Below are positions 1-10,764 of a stretch of 64,000 nt of DNA, in pieces (within the stretch, counting starts at the first letter, position 1; every line of letters begins with the position of its first letter). A program made the position numbers and the translations under genes. The stretch is from assembly GCA_963932145.1 (NCBI GenBank), contig OZ010586.1:54452943-54516942 (forward strand). The letters are read 5' to 3'. The notes beneath the pieces were generated by a model. It saw only the letters and a program-made list of their open reading frames with translations. It did no database searches and had not been told where the DNA came from. Source of the stretch: Acanthosepion lycidas (taxonomy: Eukaryota; Mollusca; Cephalopoda; Sepiida; Sepiidae).

Positions 1-905
1 TTTCAAAGATTTTTCTCCATTGATATTTAAAGAGAAAAGAAAATATAGCAGATGTAACATCTCAATATAATGAGGAACCATCCATCCACCATACAAAAAC
101 AAAGCAAATGAAAGAAATCCGAAAATAAAATAAGTAAAATTAAATATTAAAAATATTCTGCTACAAGAACAAAAAATGTCCATAAAAGAAAAGGACAATG
201 TGCAGTTGTATGATAAATGATGCAAAAAATTCATTTATTCAAAGAATTTATCAGGATGTGCATTTCCTTTATGGGTTTGCAAAACTGTTTCTTTTCTTTT
301 ATTCAAAAGCCACTTACAACAATCAGCTACCACCCAATCATGAAAGCCCAAAGCATTCAGAACTACACATTGGATTTTGATGTCTTTCAGCTAACCTTGC
401 TTTTCATGAAATCTACAAAAGAAAAAAAAAGAAAGGAAGCAAAAAGAAACCTCTATAACTATTACTGTCTTTTCTGTTTACAATCTTAATTGAGTTAGCT
501 CCCTTCATGCTTGAAATACAGTGCATGCTGAGACCATTCATAAATTTCAACCTGTGTTTCCTATTATGTGATTCAATCGTGAAGAAACAGTTTTGCAGGA
601 TGGAAGATATACCACTTGTAGAATAAGAGCAAATGATCTGATAGGTTATGCAATGCTTTCTTTAACCAGTCAAATGTGATTCAGTTTGAGAAAATACATA
701 AACACTTATGAAATAAAGCTTAGTCCTAATATACAATCTTATAGAAAACAAACTATAAATGTTGTATTTCATTTCATTGTATTTCTCCCACTGCCTTTTT
801 TCACTAGAGCAGAGGTTGAAGATTGAGTAAATATCTTTGAAACTGAAAGTTTGGCTTTTTAGCATTCTCAGTGTAAATCTAGAGCATTTGATGCAATAAG
901 AAGGT
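1..905. other. AT-rich DNA, no gene recognised
   Basis: Short open frames occur on both strands, but none has a recognisable motif, a long open length or codon structure. The stretch is AT-rich with A and T runs. I see no repeat family that I can name. Confidence 0.5.
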
Positions 906-1345
906 TTTAGTTCTTTTGTATGTTGTTTCTTTAGGATGATAATGATCACAGATCTCCACAACTTCCTATCGTTTGAATCTCAAAGTAATGTTAATTATTT
1001 TACTATCCCTCACGATCTCTGTTCAAGAGAATTTTTATACAAGCTTGTTAGGTAGATTTTCCTCTGTCCCACAAACCTTCCATATATCTTGTGAAGTTGA
1101 CATTCTTAAAGTCTTCTTTCCTCAATATATGTCCCAAAAATTTCAACTGTCAATTTCTGATTCTAAATACAATTTATTTTAAAACTTCCTCATTATTCAA
1201 ATGCTTTATCCATGATATTCTCAGCAACTTTCTATAGAACTGCATCTTTGTTGTCTCAAGTCTCCACATCATATGTGAGAATGTTGTCCAACCATATTGG
1301 AGGATTGAGATTGGATATCGGATCAATGCTCTTTTGTTTCATTAT
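906..1345 (-). mobile_element. 3' end of an RTE-like non-LTR retrotransposon (fragment)
   Basis: Read on the minus strand, the stretch gives a broken form of the C-terminal part of an endonuclease-reverse transcriptase polyprotein. Recognisable blocks are a MQFYRKLLRISW stretch, LNNEEVL, QLKFLGHILRKE and, at the end, DRKLWRSVI. The same blocks occur in order at 4.8, 27.8, 47.1, 54.8 and 61.6 kb, so this is one dispersed family. No RT catalytic core is present; the copy is 5'-truncated. Frames shift and stops occur, so it is a dead copy. The clade (RTE-like) is my best guess; the family identity between the copies is much firmer. Confidence 0.75.
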
Positions 1346-1395
1346 TAGAAATAGTAAATTATAACATAAATCCTCCAGTACAGAAAACCCCAGTG

Positions 1396-2650
1396 AAATA
1401 GAACATTTTCTTCATATTGTTATGATGGAAGTGAACCTTCTCTTTATATTGTTCTGACTGAACTGAACCTTTCTTTCATATTGTTCTGATTGAACTGAAC
1501 CTTTCTTTCATATTGTTCTGATTGAACTGAACCTTTCTTTCATATTGTTCTGATTGAACAGAATCTTTTCTTTATATTGTTCTGCCTGAACTGAACCTTC
1601 TCTTTATATTGTTCTGACTGAACTGAAACTTTCTTCATATTGTTCTGACTGAACTGAAACTTTCTTCATATTGTTCTGATTGAACTGAACCTTTTCTTTA
1701 TATTGTTCCGACCGAACTAAACCTTTTCTTTGTTTTGTTCTGATTAAACTGAGCCTTTTCTTTTTATTGTTCTGATTGAACTGAACCATTTCTTTGTTTT
1801 GTTCGGATAGAAGTGAACCTTTTCTTTGTATTGTTCTGATTGAACTGAATCTGTTCTTTGTATTGTTCTCATTGAACTGAAACTTTTCTTTATATTGTTC
1901 TGACTGAACTAAACTTTTTTATTTATATTTATGTGATTGAACTGAACCTTTTCTTTGTTTTGTTATGAATGAATTGAATCTTTTCTTTATATTGTTCTCA
2001 TTGAACTGAACCTTTTTCATATTGTTATGATTGAACTGAACCTTTTCTTTATATTTTTCTGATTGAACTGAACCTTTTTTAATATTGTTCTGACTGAACT
2101 GAACCTTTTCTTTGTTTTGTTCTGAATGAACTGAAACTTTTCTTTATATTGTTCTGATTGAATAGAGCCTTTTCTTTATATTGTTCTTACTGAACTGAAC
2201 CTTTTCTTTCTATTGTTCTGATTGAACTGAAACTTTTTTCATATTGTTCTCATTGAACTGAACCTTTTCTTTATATTGTTCTGACTGAACGGAACCTTTT
2301 CTTTGTATTGTTCTGATTGAACTGAACCTTTTTTTTATATTGTTGTGACTGAACGGAACTTTTTCTTTATATTGTTCTGATTGAACTGAACCTTTTCTTT
2401 ACATTTTTCTGACTGAACTGAACCTTTTCTTTATATTGTTCTGACTGAACTGAAACTTTCTTCATATTGTTCTGATTGAACTGAACCTTTTCTTTACATT
2501 TTTCTGACTGAACTGAACCTTTTCTTTATATTGTTCTGACTGAACTGAAACTTTCTTCATATTGTTCTGATTGAGCTGAACCTTTTCTTTATATTGTTCT
2601 GACTGAAGTGAACATTTTCTTTATATTGTTTTCACTAAATTGTACCTTGC
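1396..2650. repeat. Minisatellite, 32-bp unit, roughly 39 copies
   Basis: A tandem array of a unit reading approximately ATTGTTCTGATTGAACTGAA followed by CCTTTTCTTTAT. Units vary by substitutions and by small length changes around a run of Ts, with some units a base or more shorter. The copy number is estimated from array length divided by unit length. Because 32 is not a multiple of three, the apparent minus-strand frame at 1604-1789 reads through shifted units and is not a real protein. Confidence 0.95.
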
Positions 2651-2989
2651 TTTTTTTAAAAAAAGAATACTCAAATTCCAATGGAGACTTACATGCTGGT
2701 TCTGAATGATATGGTAAACTCAAGAATATAGGAAAATAGCTAGATATTTACATTTAAATATTATACGGAAGAAAGAAAACATATATTGATCTACTGGAAC
2801 TTCGTTGAGTAGCCTATGTCAGGTCTGTATAATTCTGAATTATGTCAGCCAAATGAGAAGCTTAGATGGTATGTTTGCAACACTTCTATGGCAAGCTAAA
2901 ATTCTTTCATGGTGACAACATTCTATCAGATGAATATTATATGTTAGCCTATATTCCTTAGTGAATGTTTAGGAATGTTCACTTTGTGG
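2651..2989. other. Unassigned DNA
   Basis: No open frame, repeat family or RNA-like structure recognised here. Confidence 0.4.
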
Positions 2990-3225
2990 TCTACTGATAT
3001 AGGAGCAGAGAACCGAGGTCATCTCATCACTCATCACCTGGAGACATCAACTCCATGACAGGAGAAGTAAGAAACTTATCTTACCTGATGTGATCAGCTG
3101 GGACATAGGGATTAGTAAGAAAGATATAATGGCATCTATGCAGGACTGTGAGTACTGGTGTAGGGTTGGTTATTCTATGATCTTAAATGAGGTCAAACTT
3201 TGATGATGATGATGATTTCAGGTTT
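2990..3225 (+). mobile_element. Possible LINE 3' end with GAT-rich tail
   Basis: A GC-richer block ends in a short (GATGAT)n tract, as the 3' ends of several non-LTR families do. A translation resembling a degenerate retroelement C-terminus can be read, but no diagnostic catalytic motif is visible. It could equally be an unclassified dispersed repeat. Confidence 0.3.
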
Positions 3226-3544
3226 TATTATGCAAGTCAATGTTTTCACAATATTATTGGCATTAATCAACTGATGTTGGTAAGATATTTAAGATATACT
3301 TTATTCATATGAATATCTATATCCATGTAAATTTCAATTTATAATGCCTGACTGGATTAAAAATATTTTTAATAACTTGCTTTGGGAGTATCAAATTTTA
3401 TTATGCAAAGTGAAATATAACTTTTTTATAAATAAATCCAAAGATATAAGTAATAAAAGCATATATTTGATTAAGATAATATCCATATATATGAATTAAT
3501 TATAATTTTTATTTTACATATTATTGCCTCCTTGACATTCTATA

Positions 3545-4490
3545 GCCTTTATCAGCCTTCATTCATTGATTTTGTTGAATTGTCTACTGTTTTGGCTTTA
3601 AAATTACTTGCACAGCAGTTTTCCTTGGTTTGGATATTGTTCCCCATTCTCGTATACAACTTTTAATGATGGGTCCCAAGTTATCTATTCAAGTAATATC
3701 TGGCAAGGATGGGATCCATTACATTAATTTGGTATCTTTGAAACCTTTCTTGGCCAAGTGGACAAATATTCAGCTTTGTAGAATGTGTAAGAGCATTGTT
3801 TTGCTTAAATATACTCCTTAGCATAAAGCTTCTTAGCTCTAGTCTATGTCATTCAATATTGCTATGTCCATTAACTTACACAAACTATCTGTATTTATCT
3901 TGATATCCTTATCAACTTTGAAAGGACCTATAATTTTACTGCCTAAAATACTAGCCCAAAACAATACGTCACCTCTCTACCATTGTCTTCTAATTCATTG
4001 ACTATTTCCATGAAAGCCATCTAGCCCAGACATCAGGTCTCACCATAGTAGCTCCACATTCATCACTAAAATTTAATGCTTAGAAATCAGATTTTATATA
4101 CTTCTTTGCTCAACTTACACATTTCTCTTTGTAATGACTTTTTTGAAAATTGATAGTTTGGTTGCTTTAACCAATATTCTTAATATATTGCACTTCTGTT
4201 AAATTCACCACACTGGCTTTTTCAAATATCTTTTTACTGGTTGATCTAGTTTTCTTGCTTATTACCCATTTTAATCTTTTGAAAATTTATTTTTGTAGCA
4301 TTTTTAAAGCCATCTTTTTCTTGTTCGTATTTTGTCAGTGTTTTCAGTTTCTGTTTTGATTGTTCACCAATCTGTTCAACTTTTTCACATTTTCCAATAT
4401 TGTCTTCCCATCAATAAGTATTTTCACTATATCTTGTTTCTTATTTAAGGTTATATCTTTCTTATGACTCTTGGTAATTTTTAAAGATCT
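3545..4490 (-). mobile_element. Decayed Tc1/mariner-type transposase (fossil)
   Basis: On the minus strand, a heavily frameshifted translation follows the order of a Tc1-like DDE transposase. An N-terminal stretch (LNKKQDIVKILIDGKTI) lies near 4440. A first catalytic block reads SDECGATMVRPDVWAR near 4060. A QNNALTHSTKL block near 3800 fits the second catalytic block, where family members have QDNAPSH; the Asp position reads Asn here. A C-terminal STKSMNE lies near 3560. The third catalytic Glu region is not readable. Stops and frameshifts are frequent, and no terminal inverted repeats were found. I judge it an old inactive copy of a family distinct from the other Tc1 elements in the window. 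Confidence 0.6.
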
Positions 4491-4799
4491 GAAATGAAAA
4501 AGAAAATCAATATCACTATGTATACTATTTATGCATATTTATTTTGAATATAATGAACAACTTCTAAGATGCATAATAAAATCTTACACCGCTAAATAAA
4601 TTATAGAATTTCTCCTAAAAACATGTAAGCTGAAATTTATATGGTTATGAGTTTATATCCTGAAACGAAGAATATATGAGTATATCCTAAATGGAGTAAC
4701 TATTAACTGAAAAAATAATATATGGTCATTAGCAAGATGATCAGCCCAAGGTGTGAGCTATGGATGGGAGATATCAGAATCAAGCTACTACAGAATTTT

Positions 4800-5345
4800 A
4801 AGAGTGTAGTGCTGTAACAAACAATTGAAAATATGACACCAAGATTCAAAGGAGCAGTGGAATGGTAACTCTTCTTTTCCAGAGGCTAAACATGATATTT
4901 AAAGATAGGAAAAAATTTTTAAAAAGTAAAGAAACAACTGCTGAACTACAATATAATATTCATCCTCCTATATGGCAGTCAATACTTATCAATTCTTTTA
5001 CAGATGAAGATGAAACTTGAAGCAACACAGATGTGGTTCTACCAACAAATGCTAACAATACCATGGATAGATCATATGAGCAATGTGGAAGTTTTAAAGT
5101 GAAAAGGACTTTTATACTTAAATTCAGAAATAGGCAACTGAAATTTCTAGGAAGCATAATGAAGAAGAAGGGTTTGGAGAATTTATTACTCACAGGACAT
5201 ATTGATAGTATGGGGGAAACAGAAATTAACCTGGATTGTTAGAGAAAAACATAGCTTAGAACTACAAAAGAAAGGAAGCTGTGGATGGCTATGTTAATCT
5301 ACATCCCAAGGGAACACAGCACATAAAATATCCTGAACATTAGAT
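4800..5345 (+). mobile_element. 3' end of an RTE-like non-LTR retrotransposon (fragment)
   Basis: The plus strand carries the same C-terminal blocks as the copy at 0.9-1.3 kb but in better order: KIQRSS..LFQRLNMIFKDRKKF near 4850, a PPIWQS stretch (normally LLYGSE), NTMDRSYEQCGS near 5060, and RNRQLKFLGSIMKKKGLENL near 5130-5180. It ends near the block matching HVPKGHGT in other copies. The 69-residue open frame at 5033-5242 is a surviving piece of this polyprotein. The copy is 5'-truncated and lacks the RT active site. Confidence 0.8.
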
Positions 5346-5994
5346 ACCTCCACTTTTTTACTAAACAAGTGCATGGCACAATTAAAATGTGTTATCATCA
5401 AAATGTTTATGTTATTATTAAGAGGAAAGTATTATTTTATTAATTTTTCAATAATTTTTAGCACATTTGATAGTTTTGTTAAAAAACTAGTTTATTTTTA
5501 TTTTTTTTTGTCAGCAGAGGACCAAAGATGACTATGGGAAATTTAATATAATTTTTTGCAGTAAAAAATTAGTTTTGAAATATCTTTTTAGAAAATCTTG
5601 GTAAAAATATATTTTTTTACATTTTACAACTGTTACCCACACATACTTAAGTTTATGAAATTACGAGAAATTAAATTTTGATCAGAATAAAAAAAAATAA
5701 TAATCAAGTCCAATAAAAATAATTTCTGTTTGAAATAGACCAGAGTATTTTGTTTACTGGAAATGGTACATTTAATCCTTTAGCTTTGAATTAAAGCTTA
5801 AATGAAAGCTTCAAGAAAGCTTTTTAATTTTTAAAAATTAATTTAAACCTTAAGTATCATGATTTTAGTGGTGGTACCTACTGAACATCATGCCAACACA
5901 AATTGGTTAATATTAAGTTTTTTGTGAAATCTTTTATTTGTGGAATAAAATCATATAATGTGCACCCACATAAACACTTTCCAAAGAGAACTTA

Positions 5995-5998
<4 letters not shown>

Positions 5999-6064
<66 letters not shown>
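5999..6064. repeat. (AT)n microsatellite
   Basis: An uninterrupted AT dinucleotide tract of about 33 repeats. Confidence 0.98.
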
Positions 6065-6069
<5 letters not shown>

Positions 6070-6718
6070 AATATGACAAACTGGAAAGGTTTTTTGTGAT
6101 GCATTTCATCCATTAGGATTTCATCAGACTAAGCTTTGTTGATGTTGCCAAGTCTACACATGCATATGAAATTAGAGATGCAGTAGTTTCAAAATCTGAG
6201 ATTATCTGTATTCTTTTTCCTTATCTTTCCACCACCCCTTTTAAAAAATGGCTCAAGAAAAAAAATGTTATCAAATTAAACACTAAGTAAAATTGGTAAA
6301 AATTCTCATTTAATTGTTGATGCAAATTTAGTCTTTCATGAAAACTTTTTAATACAATTATTATTCAACCTGTTTCTTTTGCAATGAAATTATAGAAATA
6401 CTGACATTTTGGGTTATCTGTTTTAAGCCAAATTCTTAATATGTCTCTCAAACAAAATAAAGAAACTCTAGAGGTTTGATATCCCTAGGATCTTGCTGGA
6501 GAAATCAGTGGTTTCATTTTCCAAGCCATCAATTTTTGTAATTGTCTATCCAAAATCTCTGACAACTGATCAATAATGTGCAAGTGCACCATCCTGCCGA
6601 GAGATCATTGTTTGCAAAGCCCTTCTGCAAAATTGTGAACAAAAAATGCAACAGTTCATGATGTTCAAGAGAGTGAGAACTCTTACTAAAAGAAAACAAA
6701 AAACACTAATTACTTAAA

Positions 6719-6723
<5 letters not shown>

Positions 6724-6786
<63 letters not shown>

Positions 6787-6803
6787 ATGTGTGTGTGTGT
6801 GTG
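6724..6803. repeat. Compound (AT)n(GT)n microsatellite
   Basis: About 25 AT repeats pass directly into GT repeats with one TATG interruption. Confidence 0.97.
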
Positions 6804-7149
6804 CATTTTTGATGGATACTCATATTTAAGTAGAAGGTCTGTTATTTAATTAAGTAGTATATTTTATCTAACTATATCTATCAGCCTGAATATTTGAGAA
6901 ATCTTGTAAGAAAAATATGTCCTGCTGGACACACACACGTACATTCTTAAATAGTCAAATTAATTTCAGCCAGCCCAGGTCAAGAATCCTACTAAAGAAA
7001 AATGTACTTTCTGATGAGAATTGAATGTGTATTCTCTTTTTCCATCAGGAAAAAAAAACTTCTATAGCTAAAAAGTGCCCTTACCAATTAGGTCACAGGA
7101 AACATTTTATACTTTATCCTTTAGAAATAGATATTAATTTCAATGTTGA

Positions 7150-7510
7150 TTTCAATCTTAAGGAATGGCTGCACAACACTTCCCCTCCCCAATTTATAGG
7201 CAGAAGCAACATGCATGCTAGGATTTTTCCTAGCCAATAAAATAGGCTAGTTCTTGGTCTGTCTTATCAGTACATTACATTCACTTGTCCAAACTTGCTT
7301 TTGTGTATCAACCTCAATTTTTATTCTGTGAACTTTTTGCCATATTACTGTTGTTTTGCCTTATTACTCTTAATTTGCTATTTGTTATTTGTTATATTAT
7401 TATTTTTAGCCCTTTCTCTTTTTCTTGTTATTGCTTATTTTAAATTTTGTCTATTCTCTTTGTTGGACAGTTTTGTTACTTATTTTACTTTTGCCCATGG
7501 CTTCTGACTC
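7150..7510 (+). repeat. Dispersed repeat A, copy 1
   Basis: This block is clearly similar to 25570-25925 over most of its length. Shared landmarks are the run CACTTCCCCTCCC / CACTTTCCCCTCCC followed by AATTTATAGG, then GCATGCT(A/G)GGATTTTTCCTA, CCAATAAAATAGG, and GTGAACTTTTTGCCATATTA. It could be a solo LTR or a promoter-like repeat, since it has a CCAAT-like box, but neither ends nor coding motifs are visible. Orientation is arbitrary. Confidence 0.75.
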
Positions 7511-7904
7511 CACAATTTCTAGCAAAATAATAATCAAAGAAACAAATCAACATTAATTTGAATTAATTTAAAATATTTTTTATTGATAACTGAATAATTA
7601 AATAGGAATTCACTTACAAGAAACTGAAAAGTGCCAATCATGTATAACTAATGAGTGTCTTTAAAAGCAATTTATATAGGCTAAGTAAAGAAAGGTTTGT
7701 TCTAGACATTTTAAACTATGTTTTATAATGCTGTTAACTAATCCAAGTAGAATCGAGGAAAGAAAAAATAAGAGGGTCAGCATAATGTTAACATTGTCAC
7801 TTACCTGTGAAAAGGAAGAAAAGTGAGTGATTATTTTATAAGAGGGAGAAGATAGTTAACTTGGTGATCTCAGAAATCAATAATACAATATTTCATTGTG
7901 GATT

Positions 7905-8245
7905 ATTACCAATAGTTTAGTGGATTAATGTGTTGCTTTATCAATTTGGTGATATAGTAATTGTGAGTTTAATCCTTCAATTGGGTAGTTTAAACTTAGA
8001 CTTGGTGGAAACATAACAGTACTAAATAGAAAATATCCTTGAATATGGACAGTGGAAGGAGAACAATCTCCCTACCTCTATAGATTAAATAACAGGTTCA
8101 TATTTATACTATTTACATTGCTTGGACTGTTGTCCTCATCTTTATTGTCATATTCGCAATGTTCCAGTCATTGTACGGTCTGGCCTTCTTCAAGTGATAT
8201 ATGCTGGAATTTCAAATCAAACCCTTTATTTCGTCCACTAGGGTA
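7905..8245. mobile_element. Composite SINE: plus-strand head joined to minus-strand tail
   Basis: From about 7905 to 8100 the plus strand shows a SINE head with a B-box-like GTGAGTTTAATCC and a body matching the copy at 45.0 kb, through TAGATTAAATAACAGGTT. From about 8104 the tail of the same family continues on the opposite strand (GGACTGTTGTCCTCATC, then CCTTCTTCAAGTG). The two parts therefore meet tail to body in inverted orientation. See the finding on inverted SINE copies. Confidence 0.65.
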
Positions 8246-8434
8246 GATTTTCTAGCAGTTGCTGAGAGTAAATTGGAAAAGGCTATGATTTACTAAGAAC
8301 TTTGTGTCCACAACTTACTGTGTTACAGTGAGTTACTCTTCTTTTTTCAGCAGTCAATCAATCTTGAACTCTCTCTGTATTGCAGAATTGACCTTCTTGC
8401 AGGAACAATATAAATTCCAGTATTCACTGTGGTC

Positions 8435-8436
<2 letters not shown>

Positions 8437-8477
<41 letters not shown>
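8437..8477. repeat. (AT)n microsatellite
   Basis: About 20 AT repeats, ending in ATGCAT. Confidence 0.97.
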
Positions 8478-8479
<2 letters not shown>

Positions 8480-8519
8480 TTTGATTCTTATCAGAAAGTA
8501 TATTTCGCTTTAGTAGGAT

Positions 8520-9568
8520 TCTTGACCTTGACTGGTTGATATTAATTTCACTATTTAACAAAATATACTTAAATATACAGAAAAACACACACACACTCAT
8601 ATATATATATATATATATGCAAAAAATGTTAATTCAAAGAAAAAAAACTTCTTCAGATTAAGAAGCTTGTTTTATGTAAGGAAAGAAACATAGAAAACGT
8701 CATTTTTTTTATTTTTATTTAAAACATTGATATGAATTTGTTCTATTCCCTCGCCTATATAAAACTGAAAGAAGTCTTTTGTTGAAGGAGAAATTTCACA
8801 TATTTTTTGCATTTTCTCAGTCACTTTCCCACTATCTATCTACCTATATATATTATATATATCTTGAAAAAAAATAAATGGATTCATTTGTGATGTATTA
8901 ATGTTATAGTTTTTTTTTCTTCCACATTGTTCAATTCTGGTTATGCATAAATCTCAAAATCATTTTAAAACTCTGTGTCTGTACTTCTGGGTATTCTTTG
9001 AATTCTTTGATTACTTTATTTCCTGTCATAAAGTACTGCAGCAAAGATAAATAAATGTGATTTCCATATCATAATGCTCCATGTGTTCAAACTCAGCCAT
9101 TGCAATGCCAGCACCACCCATAATATTAACAGTGCTTGCGAGCTGGAGTCAGATTCATGCATTCAGTATTTCACTTTGATTAAAATGATTTGTAATTTGT
9201 ACCACAGCAGCCTTTTTGTTGGTTTGTACTTAGCAATAAAGCCTTCACTCACTTCTTACCTTACTAAATCCTGTACACCCAATACCCTGTTGATAGTTGA
9301 GGATGTTTCCCTTTTGGCTGACTGTAAGTCAATACTCACCCCAAGTGAAAAAGCATCTCACAGGAAATGTTCTGACCCAATCTTCTGGCCATAACAGTTT
9401 GATCTTTATCAAATTCATTTGCCTTTCTACTAGTCCATAAACTATAACAACAAACAAATCAAAATTAAGTACCTAAAAACTGCTTGTTTGATTATCTCTC
9501 TTTAACTCTGATACCCACCATGATTACAAGAAAGTAGCTGTCATTCATGCAAATGATCAATGATTTGG

Positions 9569-9571
<3 letters not shown>
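8520..9571. other. Unassigned DNA, includes a motif-free 106-codon open frame
   Basis: Mostly AT-rich sequence with a short AT tract near 8600-8618. A plus-strand open frame at 9074-9394 is embedded in somewhat GC-richer sequence. It shows no domain, signal peptide or transposon motif that I recognise. I cannot say whether it is a degraded gene or chance. Confidence 0.35.
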
Positions 9572-9620
<49 letters not shown>

Positions 9621-9638
9621 AAAAGTGTGTGTATATAA

Positions 9639-9692
<54 letters not shown>
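9572..9692. repeat. Compound (AT)n / (GT)n / (AAAT)n microsatellite
   Basis: Two long AT tracts are separated by GT and ATAAAT repeats. Confidence 0.95.
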
Positions 9693-9697
<5 letters not shown>

Positions 9698-9757
9698 TTT
9701 ATATATTATATGTGCGGTACTTATTAGAAAGCGCTCAATATGAGAGATAGAGATAAC

Positions 9758-9824
9758 ATATTTGGTTGGATTGATGTGAGTTTGTGACCCTGGGTCACAA
9801 ACTCACATCAATCCAACCAAATAT
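9758..9824. repeat. Perfect palindrome, 33-bp arms, 1-nt centre
   Basis: The left arm (9758-9790) begins ATATTTGGTTGG and ends TTTGTGACCC. The right arm (9792-9824) is its exact reverse complement, with a single T at 9791. No mismatch is present in the arms. It lies between AT microsatellites. The sequence could extrude as a cruciform or fold as a very stable hairpin. Confidence 0.97.
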
Positions 9825-10088
9825 ATATATATATATATATTCAATGTAACTGCACAAAGAAAGTGAGATCATGAAACTTGAGTAGTGACTGAAGCTGTCC
9901 TTCACTGAGTGTTGACATTGTGAAGTATTTTTTCTTGTGGTGTTTGCATAGTCAAGGCATTGAGCACTTTACTGCATACGTAGGTGTTTACCTTTTTTTA
10001 CTTTTTCTTTCCATTTGGGATTTTTTTCTTGTCTAAGGTTTTAGGTCTATTAACAAACTCTCTGTTGGTCACACCATTGTTAAGTTTT

Positions 10089-10089
<1 letters not shown>

Positions 10090-10122
<33 letters not shown>
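10090..10122. repeat. (AT)n microsatellite
   Basis: About 16 AT repeats. Confidence 0.95.
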
Positions 10123-10127
<5 letters not shown>

Positions 10128-10326
10128 ATTTTTTTTTTATTGAAACCACCTGACAAAGTCTGTCTGTTTAATTTTCCATTACATTTTTCCAATTTGTTGT
10201 ACCTTCATTAATGTGATCTGATATACAACAATTTCTATTCTAACTGGAAAAATGTGATATAAAAACAGATCTTGTCAGTGGCTTCTGATGAATTCTTCAT
10301 GCTTGACTATATATATATATATATAT

Positions 10327-10673
10327 GTCTATATTTCTGAGATGAAGTATTATGTACATTATTTACATTATTTGGACTATTGTTAACCGGGTAAAGGCAT
10401 TGGTTAGATCCGGTGACAGGACCCAAAGAGTGTGAGTTCAATACCCGGTTAAGGCAGTGGAGAACTTTCAGAGGGAAAATTAACAGGAGATCACTGATAG
10501 CTGACATCCATCAAACATGGCACGTGGAACTAGAACAGTCTACCCCAGTGAGCGAAATAAAGGGTTCAGTTTGAAATTCCAGCCACCTGAAGAAAGCCGG
10601 AGCATACAACAGCTGAAACGTTGTGATAAATATGGTGACAAAGATGAGGAAAATAGTCCAAATAATGTAAAAA

Positions 10674-10675
<2 letters not shown>
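10327..10675 (+). mobile_element. SINE with an inverted partial 3' end at its left border
   Basis: The plus-strand body starts near 10383 with a tRNA-like segment: TGGTTAGATCCGGTGAC, then a B-box-like GAGTTCAATACCCGG near 10436. It continues through GGCACGTGGAAC and ends in AATAGTCCAAATAATGTAA. To its left, 10327-10383 is an inverted copy of the family's 3' end, as shown by comparison with the tails at 29.6 and 39.4 kb. The A box is truncated at the junction. A CTGAAGA...GAAAC core lies at 10587-10619. The family resembles the tRNA-derived SINEs known from cephalopods, but I cannot confirm the named family. Confidence 0.7.

Positions 10676-10678
<3 letters not shown>

Positions 10679-10712
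<34 letters not shown>
10679..10712. repeat. (AT)n microsatellite
   Basis: About 16 AT repeats directly abutting the SINE 3' end. They produce the spurious frames with isoleucine-tyrosine runs on both strands. Confidence 0.97.
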
Positions 10713-10715
<3 letters not shown>

Positions 10716-10764
10716 AAGTATAAGGTAAATTTTACCAATGTCCAGACATAATATTTTAAAAGTG

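Larger units (their letters stand above)
5346..7149. other. AT-rich DNA with microsatellites, no gene
   Basis: The stretch contains A/T homopolymer runs and two long microsatellites listed separately. No transposon protein remnant is recognised, and the open frames are short and without motifs. Confidence 0.5.

Noticed and set aside
1604..1789. Gln/Asn/Lys-rich repeat peptide on the minus strand
   Set aside because: Product of the 32-bp minisatellite; the unit is not a multiple of three.
9074..9394. 106-codon frame as a host gene
   Set aside because: No recognised domain, and I could not identify supporting splice or promoter signals; kept only as unassigned sequence.
9984..10211. Membrane-protein-like frame with Phe/Leu and Ile/Tyr runs
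   Set aside because: The run comes from an AT microsatellite and T-rich sequence; no start context, homology or conserved motif.
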